Positions 56,058 to 64,000 of a DNA stretch of 64,000 nucleotides are shown piece by piece (the first letter of the stretch is position 1; every line of letters begins with the position of its first letter). The notes beneath the pieces are model-generated. The model was not told where the DNA came from. It saw nothing but the letters and a program-made list of their open reading frames with translations, and searched no databases. Location of the stretch: contig JAGTJL010000010.1 in the NCBI GenBank assembly GCA_020746875.1, positions 868,001 through 932,000 of the forward strand, written 5' to 3'. Made by a program: the position numbers and the translations under genes. The stretch comes from Rhexocercosporidium sp. MPI-PUGE-AT-0058 (lineage: Eukaryota; Ascomycota; Leotiomycetes; Helotiales).

Positions 56058-57221
56058 CTCTGCGTATATTTCCAAAGCTTCTCTCCCTAGAATTGTAGGA
56101 GGGAATTGAGAAGCCCTTTAGCTCGTTCGTTGCTCTCAACGGCTTTATCATTGTTGCTGACCGAGAGCTGGCACTAGAGTAGCCTCGGCACGATCCTTCC
56201 ATGCGGATGCAATTGCGGTCCGACATGGCTAAGTACTCGCAAACATGGCCAAAGGAAGCAAAGTCCATCAATCTTTGTGGATTTTCGGATGCTGGTGGAT
56301 GTCCCTGCGATTGGAGATAAATGTTGCGAATCTTTATGTATGTCATCTCAAGCCCATGCCGGCAGAACCTCGCAACTCTTCAATCCATGTCATGGGACCT
56401 CGGTCTTTCTCTTCGAACTTCACTCAATTTTCAACATATTCACCAACGCCATCCACATTTTTTTATATTGCTGTTGTTATTATTTGACTGTGATTGAATT
56501 GATTTTGTAAAGATTACATTGGTGACCCATCTGATATCAGCTCAGTCAGACCAATGCCATCGCAGCTACACATTCCAAAGTATCGAGCAATTAAGATCAA
56601 AGTTACTATGGATGTATTCTAGATACGTTGATTCAGTTTACTTTTGGCAGATTGCTAGAATGCTTTCAGGACAAGGCAGATATTGAGCTTTACTACAAGG
56701 AGATCTTTCCGATGAAGGTTCTCCCATGACATTGTTACCAAAAGCTACCAGATCCGAGGTCCTCTTTATCGCCGCTCTGTAAGAGTGTTCAAATACATTT
56801 GAAGCATCACCTTGTAATCTTACTTTTGTATTACAAGGTCATTATATCCTCATCCAATCAAGGTACTGGGGTGTTACATTATGTGGGTTCTGTTGCACAT
56901 GTACCCCGCACTAAACCAGCTTGAGGGCGGCAACCCCGCGGTGTCTGTTGTCATCCGCCCGCCGGGAATAACGAATACCTTATCATGATACCGAGGCCGT
57001 TGCGGTAAAGTAACCTAACAGTCTTGTTGTCAGTCTGACATTCGGGTATCTTTCGTTACATTTTTGATCAAGGAAAGTTCGACGTTTGTTATCTAGTTTA
57101 AAGCTACTGGCATCGAAACCACTAGACATCCTTCTTCGCCCCACATTCAACATAGATATATCCAGCATCATTGTTTCCTTTCACAGTAGACTTTCCCCGC
57201 CCATATTTGGTACCAGCGATC
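56058..57221. promoter_or_regulatory. Shared upstream region, hydrolase / BVMO pair
   Basis: About 1.16 kb between divergent starts. It contains a perfect 10-base inverted repeat at 56809-56839. Short open frames are unsupported apart from a possible upstream hydrolase exon near 56100. Confidence 0.45.
56809..56839. repeat. Perfect 10-base inverted repeat
   Basis: ACCTTGTAAT at 56809-56818 and ATTACAAGGT at 56830-56839 are exact reverse complements separated by 11 bases. It can form a hairpin or a dimeric-factor site. It lies between the divergent hydrolase and monooxygenase genes. Confidence 0.8.
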
Positions 57222-59321
57222 ATGTCTCCATCCCAAGTCGTGACTTCGTCCTCAGCTTCCGACCCGTCAGCAGTTCCCGACAGCAGCGCCACCCACGAGA
57301 ATCCCTGGTACAATCAAGACTTTGACGGATTCCGGATCTCAGAGCAGCCTCTATTCCAAAGACGTCATATCCGACTAGTATGTGTCGGAGCAGGTGCAAC
57401 TGGATTGCAGATCGCCTACAAAGCAGAGAGGTTGTTGAAAGATGTGACTCTGCAGATCTACGAGAAAAATAGTGATATCGGAGGGACTTGGCTGGAAAAT
57501 CGCTATCCGGGTTGTACTTGTGATATTCCTAGTCATAGCTAGTACGTTTCTTCATAGGACTTGAGAGCTGTTACTAATGTTGAGTAGCCAATTCACATGG
57601 CACCGGAATCCTAATTGGTCTAGTTTCTACTCCGGATCCGAGGAAATCTGGAGGTATTTCAAAGAAGTGGCGACGACTTATGACCTAGAAAAATATGTCA
57701 AGTTTAATACAACTGTTGAAAAGGCTGTTTGGCAAGAGGAAGAAGGCTTCTGGAAGCTCACTTTGCTTTCCTCTGACGGGACTCGCTTCGAGGACACCTG
57801 TGAGATTCTGGTCAACGGATCGGGCGTTCTCAAGTTCGTCAACTCTAGAATATTCGTGCGTGACTTCTGCTGACATCGACAGCGCTTGGAAGTATCCAGA
57901 TATACCTGGCATGAAGGACTTCAAGGGAAAGTTGATGCATAGTGCACGATGGGATTCTGAATATGATCTGAAAGGAAAGACTGTTGCCGTCATTGGTGGA
58001 GGCTCATCTGCTGTTCAAATTGTACCTCAGATACAACCAAGTGAGTTCAGATCCAGCCCCTGATCTGTCTTTGCCAAGCTGCATCTCTCTTAACGTCCGA
58101 AACACCATTCTCATCTTCATGGACAGTTGTTGGCAAACTCATTCCATTCCTGCGATCTCCGGTATGGGTCACCACCGGTTTTGGAGCCAAGTTCGCAGGT
58201 CCAGGTGGAACGAACTTTGAATGTAGGTTCCACAAAGATCACACTTGCAACTTGACTTCAGGCTAAACCACTCTAGATTCGCCATCCCAGCTCAAAGAAT
58301 TCAACACAGATCCCTTAGCTTACGACAAGTACTGCCGTGAGCTAGAAGGAGAACTGAACAAGCGTTTCACGATGGTCGGTCTCGGCTGAAGTTGTCTAGC
58401 TAAGCTGTGAGCTGATTTCAAGCAGATACATAACAAAAGCCAAGACCAGCAGAACTCGCGCAAATTAGTCGCAGACATTATGTCCTCACAACTTAATTAC
58501 GATCCCACGCTAACCTCGAAAATGATTCCTGACTTCGCGCTCGGATGTCGTCGAATGACGCCTGGCTCTGGGTATCTCCAATCGCTCACCAAAGACAACG
58601 TTTCGGTCATCACATCGTCTGTCACGAAGTTCACAGAGAAAGGTGTCGTCGATGAGACAGGCCAGGAACACGAAGTAGATGTGGTGATCTGCGCGACAGG
58701 CTTTGACGTCTCGTTCACCCCGCATTTTGAGGTCATCGGTCGAGGAGGGAAGAGTCTGAAGGAAGAGTTCAGGGAGCTGCCAAAGACATATCTTGCGGTC
58801 ACTGCTGCTGATTTCCCGAATCTGTTTCGTACGTTTGTCTCATTCAACCAGACTTCTCAGACGGCCGAAAACACTTGCTGACTTGATTTACAGTACTTCT
58901 CGGCTCAAACGGCCCTGTAAGTCACGGCTCAGTCCTCCCTATCTTCGACTGGCACACCCGCTACATGTTCTCCATGATTCAAAAGCTCCAAACCGAGAAC
59001 ATCAAATGTTTCACTCCCAAAGCTGCCTGCGTAGATGAGTTCTTCAGCTATACGCACGAGCTGATGAAGCGGCTCGCCTGGTCGTCATCTTGCAGCTCAT
59101 GGTTTAAGATGGGAAAGAAGGATGGGCCTGTCACGGCTGTGTGGGCAGGCAGTCGGTTGCATTACTTTGAGGTGATGAAGAACGTGCGGTGGGAGGATTA
59201 TGATATCACTTATCGGAGTAGGAATCGGTTCCAATTCTTGGGGAATGGATACACGGAGATTGAGCTTGATCCTGAAGGAGATCCGGTGTGGTACTTCGAC
59301 GATCCTTTTACGAAGGCTTAG
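57222..59321 (+). CDS. Baeyer-Villiger-type flavin monooxygenase
   Basis: Model join(57222..57541, 57588..57833, 57883..58040, 58127..58222, 58277..58374, 58426..58828, 58894..59321), 582 residues. FAD/NADPH enzyme inserting oxygen beside a carbonyl. The first Rossmann motif is VGAGATGLQ at about 55-63, followed by IYEKNSDIGGTWLENRYPGC and DIPSHSYQFTWHRNP. The Baeyer-Villiger fingerprint FKGKLMHSARWD is present, then the second Rossmann loop VIGGGSSAVQ, a CATGFD motif (VICATGFDVSF) and NLFLLLGSNGPVSHGS. Six introns are short and frame-exact, but the donors at 57834 (GTTCGT) and 58375 (GTCGGT) are unusual. The substrate is unknown. Confidence 0.92.
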
Positions 59322-61883
59322 GTATCTTAGAATATCAAGGAGGGGGGTACTGGAGGTCTGGAGCAGTCTCTGTGATGATGATTGTATTTAGTGTTGAAGA
59401 CAGAACAATGGTTTCCGAACAAAATTCAAACTGCGACAGAAGTTCCGCCCTAAAGCCAGCACCGAAACCACCAGGTCTGCGATCAGGTGGACCGCCCAGG
59501 TCCTCACCCCCACCCTCACCCTCTTGGCCTCTCCTCCCAGATCACCGAGATCGTCATTGTTTCCCTATATAGCTATTAGTCTTCTATCCTTCTGATAGTG
59601 CGCGCTTGATGACCGATAGCAACATCAAGGGATGAACTCGTTTTGCCCTTGTGTGTATGTATTTGTTTGTTTGGACTACATATATGCCTTAATTAGCCTC
59701 ATTTCATTCACCACAAGTACGGTGAATAATACTGAGCGCATCTGCAATCACCCGAGGGGCTCAGGGGTACCTATAGTGTGGTTGTGGTTGTGAACGGAGG
59801 AGAAAGGATCGCGGAGCGGGATCGTGAGGATAAAACAAACGAGACACCACAAACGCTATCGCGAACATCAGAACGGCACCGGAGACCGGAGCAACAAACC
59901 TTCACCAGATAAACCTTAAGTCATCGATTCAATCATAAATCGTCTATCCTTTCCAGAGAGCTTGGCTACGGTAAATTTTAGCCAAGATCCCGCTACCGTA
60001 TTACGCCATCACTTACCCTAGAGGCAAAATTCATGTTCTAAGTGCACACAAACCTATGTCACACAATTGCACGCTTAGAATATGTATATTTATTGACAAG
60101 TTATCAGTGAGAGATGTGATTGAAGTTGGCAAAAGGCCCATTGCGCCCGAATTCCTTTGTTTACTTGCTGACGTCACGTTGTCATACAAATGCAAACCTC
60201 AAGGCTGATTGGACTTTCAGTGCATGTCTTGAAATCGAAATAAACTCAAATATACCATGCTAGCTGGAATTGAAACCCTCTCCAATGCTGGTTGAACTTG
60301 GTAAGTGAATTACCTAATTTTTTGAGGCCTTCAACGTCGTTCAGATGGTCCGGAAATTAAGCGAGCGTCAACTAACTAAACATCAACACACCCACCCAAA
60401 ATTCTGCCAACTGCAAAATCCTTCCCCCAAAAAATTGTTTAGATGAATGAATTCAATTATGTTTAGGATTTAGTGATCTTAAGTCTGGACTTTCAGAAAG
60501 AGGGAAAATCTTCACATCGCACTATCTAATAACCACTCGCTATGAAAAAAGGGCCGGAACAAACGGTAGTGAAGAACTTTCGATTTCTGAAAGCTAGATC
60601 AAATTATATTCTTTCGAGAGAGATGGGAGAAGTGACTTACCTGTTTCTACCCGAACTACTTCATTATAATTATATTATAATATTTGCAAAACACTTATTT
60701 ACCTATATATATATATATACCTTTCACCAAGCGAGATCAACCCTTAACACAGCCCAACATAACCCCACTACTTCTATTTCCCCCCTCACACACCTTAAAT
60801 AATGGTACTGAGAAAGCAATACCTTGCATTGTATTGAGACTCTCCACACAGAATCGCTTTCCAAGAGTCCGTGATCGTGATGCTACGTTCAGTGCCCAGC
60901 AATCAGTCATCATTCCGCATTCCGACCTATCTGCACTTTTCCCTCCCTTCTCATCTTTCTCCACTACTCTGTATGCTTTCATATATCTCCCGTCTGACCC
61001 TCGACCAACATCCACCACTTCCTCAAGAACCAAGCCTCCGCCTCCCAATTTCGCGCTTCACGCAGCTAACCAGTCTCTCCTTTCTCGCTCGATCACCAGC
61101 AGAAGATGCCTCGCTCGTGGAGATGTCACCTTTCGGCTCCAGCATATCGATCATCGGAGGAGTCACGGACAAGAGTCTGAGGACACGCGCACGGAATACT
61201 GGGAACGGATGTGGCCCAGAGTATTTTCATTCGCTTGAAAAAACCATTCTGGGAGTTCTATTTTCCTCGTACTAAATCCGAATACGGTCGTGGCGTTTGC
61301 AACAAAGTCGATTACTTCAATTTTCTCGATTCCCTCACTCGTGGCGTTTACGTGGATTGATGTCGCCATTCGCTCACGGCGTCCCTTTCAAGCCCGCTGA
61401 TAAGGCTGCGTCTTTTCAGCCCGCCACGCTTTCAGCTTGTCCAATATGTAGGGGGCGTGCACCCATGCATCGATCAACATCCCGCATATGGATACAACGC
61501 CAGCACATCAGCACAAGAGGGAGCTGTCTTATACATCATTGATTTGCTGCAAGATACCGAGAGACTCCGCCAGCAATTCCGACGTCCCGACCCGTTCGTG
61601 TCCGGGGCGGCGACGGACCCCAACATGCACTCCGCAACTTTTTAAGTAGTTATCCCATTGGCTCTTTGACACTGCATGTCTCATAAGGCTGTCTCAGTTT
61701 TCGTTGTCGTCGCTATCGGGGGTGGGCCCAAAACTGTCTTTAAAGCGTTGCTTTTCCCTTGGGGTGGAAACTAGTCAGTCTAGTCTGAAGAATTAAGGTA
61801 CCTGTCAAGAGTAGCTACGCAGCATTCTCCAAAACTCTCTCCCAGTTGAAGAAAGAGAGCCAATGGCTACTGCATAAGTCGCA
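59322..61883. other. Gene-poor stretch of about 2.6 kb
   Basis: No supported gene. Open frames at 60684-61275 and at 61297-61645 are Ser/Pro/Leu-rich and overlap one another; none has a recognisable family or good splice links. A (TA)8 microsatellite lies at 60704-60719. The final part holds the promoter of the gene at 61884. Confidence 0.4.
60704..60719. repeat. TA dinucleotide repeat, 8 units
   Basis: Eight perfect TA units within a wider AT-rich stretch. Confidence 0.9.
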
Positions 61884-64000
61884 ATGGATGAGCGCAACCG
61901 CCCAGTCGGGACTAAAACAGAGCCGACTACTGAGGTGGTTGACTTCGTTCCATCCAACGACATAACCCCACCTCAAAGTACTTCTGTTATTCCCTCCCCT
62001 CCTAAGACTCAGGATCAAGCAACTCACGACCCAGCAATCCAAGGCCAAGCAAGTCAATCTCGCCCAAATGAACCCCAAGCGAATTTGGAAACACTAAAAA
62101 CTCAGAAAGATGAAGAACAACCGCATACTGAGGAACAGGATGCTCCAGATGGCTTGCCATCGAATGAGAAGAATGACGTCCCAAATGAAGTCGTTCCTGT
62201 TGTTGACCCAGAGAGCCGAGAAGATAAAGGAAAAGGCCCAGCTAGCCCAGAAATGCCTTTGAATCCGGAATTGCTTACAGTTCCAAAGACAGATGACACA
62301 CCAGAAGATACAATTAGTCCTGGTGACGCTCCGTCAAGGAAATCCTTTTTTGGAAGGATCGTCACAGCAAAATTGCCACAGTGGCCCACCAAAGCCACAA
62401 CAAATGCCACTCCAACTTCTGGCGACGGGACAATAGAAACTGGCGAGAAACCCACAGAAGGGAAGAACGACGATGAGAAACAACATGGTGTCGAGAGAGA
62501 CGACAAAGAAGGGCCATCGTTTTCTAAGAAGCTTCTCGACCAAGGAGACCGAACAGGGACTGGAGAGGCAAAGGAAGCCGCGGATGAAAAGGCAGCAGTG
62601 GAAAAGAAGGCGGAGAATGTGAAGAAGCAGGCAAAGAAAGCCGAAGAAAAGGCAGCGTTGGAGAAAAAGTTAGAAGATGAGAAGAAACAAGCAGAAATTG
62701 TAAGCCTTCAACAATGAAGAGAGTTGTTAATTGATTTCTGACCCAATCATTAGGATCTTTGGGAAAATTCCTGCAAACTTGAAGTTTTGCCAAGATCCGA
62801 GTCAAACCACCCGACAGTCGACATTGTCGCTATTCACGACCTCGATGAAACGCCCAAAACAGCTTGGGTTTTCATTCCTCCTGTGTCGGCGCAAAAAGCG
62901 GTGAGAACATTGCTGGAGAATGACCTGGAGTCCAAACGAAGTAGCCTTGATCGCAATCGACACCTCCAATTACTGGCAAAAGTGACAGAGGAATCCAATA
63001 AAAGACGAGGTTCCGTAAATCGCGATACCACCCCTGGTTTCAAAGATGGGAAAATTACCCCAGAAGGCAGAAGAAACAAGGTGAATGACTTTTTGTCAAC
63101 AGTTGATGCCGACAGTAGTGCTGCTGTCGATCCCCCAGCTGCGACTAAGGAAGGAGAATCAGCTCCACCAGCTGCACCCACGACATTTTCTTCAGAAGCC
63201 GGGCCGTCAAATGCAGCATCTCCTCGGGAAGAGGAATCACAGGCCAAAAAGACTACTGCAGCAGCTTCTTCAACAAAAGACCTTGACCCGAAAGGAGGTA
63301 CTTCGGGGAAGGAGAAGAAGGAGAACGAAGGGACTCTCACAAAAAGGGGTAAAAGTGGCAGGAGGAAGGTTCGCAAATCAGTCCTCCCAGACCCTTTGCT
63401 CCCTACCGACCATGTTCCACCAATTCCTTTGGCTCCGGCTCCAGCAACCATTCTGCCCAAACTTGTGGTGCTTGAGCCAGGAGTTGATGATCGCACCCAA
63501 ACCAAGGACACTGGTGGGAGCCGTGTTTCCGAAAAAGACCCTCGATCTGGTCGTGGATCCACTGAAATTGATGGATCAGTGCGAAAAAGACACGTTCACT
63601 TACTTCTCGATAATGATATGATTCCTGGTTCGTTTCCTGGAGCACGGATCTTATCCTACACGTATCCTATCATGTCTGCTACTACATCAAAGGAATATCT
63701 GGACAATGCTGCTCGGAGACTCTTGGATAGTCTTGTCATAGAAAGAGCTGACGAGCGTTACAACTCAGTGCCAATAGTCTTCATTGGATACGGTTTCGGA
63801 GGTCTAGTGTTGCAGAAGCTTCTGCTGCTAGCCGCCAAAGATCATGAGGAAAAGAGCAAAGGCGCAGCTCATATTATAAACATGGCAGCAGGGCTTGTCG
63901 TCTTGGATACTCCCTTTCCAGTGGTCCCATCGAAGAACCAAACCGAAAAGGATCCTTTTCCTCCAGATCCTAATGCCCGCCAGCAACATATCCTTGGAAG
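61884..64000 (+). CDS. Coiled-coil plus degenerate alpha/beta-hydrolase protein, NLR-like (3' partial)
   Basis: Model join(61884..62699, 62754..>64000); the second exon stays open to the window edge, giving 687 residues so far. Residues 1 to about 220 are Pro/Glu/Lys/Asp-rich and disordered, then a Lys/Glu/Ala coiled coil (about 225-272). Exon 2 opens a hydrolase-like core, PTVDIVAIHDLDETPKTAWV. About 230 residues of low-complexity Lys/Ser/Pro insert follow, then LLLDNDMIPGSFPGARILSY and PIVFIGYGFGGLVLQKLLLL, then GLVVLDTPFP. This is the layout of the hydrolase domain found at the N-terminus of many fungal NLR/STAND proteins and in SERAC1-like lipases. The usual GHSLGG is GYGFGG, so the nucleophile is missing. 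The downstream domains lie outside the window. Confidence 0.78.

Noticed and set aside
60684..61275. Overlapping plus-strand frames of 134-184 codons
   Set aside because: Ser/Pro/Leu-rich low-complexity text in two overlapping frames, no splice logic and no recognisable motif.
62102..63562. Minus-strand frames of 134 and 242 codons
   Set aside because: They are antisense shadows of the open plus-strand exons of the degenerate hydrolase gene.

Overview
The window looks like a gene-dense stretch of a filamentous ascomycete chromosome, possibly Leotiomycetes. The class is a guess from protein resemblance. Evidence for a fungus: short GT-AG introns (about 40-130 bases), a HET-domain gene, a DUF4246 gene, a quinate-utilisation cluster, and ribosomal and nucleoporin genes of fungal type. 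Exon structures below were worked out by hand from reading frame, splice signals and remembered family sequence. No transcript data were available.

Layout. 0-10 kb: the 3' part of a Dal5-type MFS transporter, a family 25 glycosyltransferase-like gene, a decayed membrane/coiled-coil gene (4.7-5.3 kb), and two orphan coiled-coil genes, the second split by one in-frame stop. 10-16 kb: TRM44 tRNA methyltransferase divergent from ribosomal protein L24, then an uncharacterised three-exon gene. 16-27 kb: a HET-domain gene, a membrane-anchored LigB/DOPA-type dioxygenase, acyl-protein thioesterase, an IVY1-like protein, a Nup53-type nucleoporin and an FMP46-type redox protein. 27-36 kb: a seven-exon 1102-residue protein with an RRM-like segment, a gene-poor stretch, and a type-B carboxylesterase pseudogene with at least six lesions. 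36-42 kb: a second fragment of the decayed 5-kb gene, a stand-alone Rcat (RING2) protein beside a complete RING-IBR-Rcat ligase, and a small basic protein with a myristoylation-type N-terminus.

42-47 kb holds a quinate/shikimate catabolic cluster: 3-dehydroshikimate dehydratase, quinate/shikimate dehydrogenase, type II catabolic dehydroquinase and a second dehydrogenase paralogue with an altered substrate motif. Together these would take quinate or shikimate through dehydroquinate and dehydroshikimate to protocatechuate. The permease and regulators are not in the window. 47-54 kb: a DUF4246 gene and a THEM6-like thioesterase-fold membrane protein. 54-59 kb: an HSL-type alpha/beta hydrolase divergent from a Baeyer-Villiger-type monooxygenase, a possible ketone-to-ester-to-acid/alcohol pair sharing one intergenic region with a perfect 10-base inverted repeat.

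The window ends inside a gene (61.9 kb to the edge) that encodes a long disordered/coiled-coil N-terminus and an alpha/beta-hydrolase-like domain. In that domain the expected nucleophile serine is glycine and the fold is split by a low-complexity insert. It resembles the N-terminal hydrolase domains of fungal NLR-type proteins and is the most unusual object here. I saw no tRNA, rRNA or CRISPR and no intact transposon.
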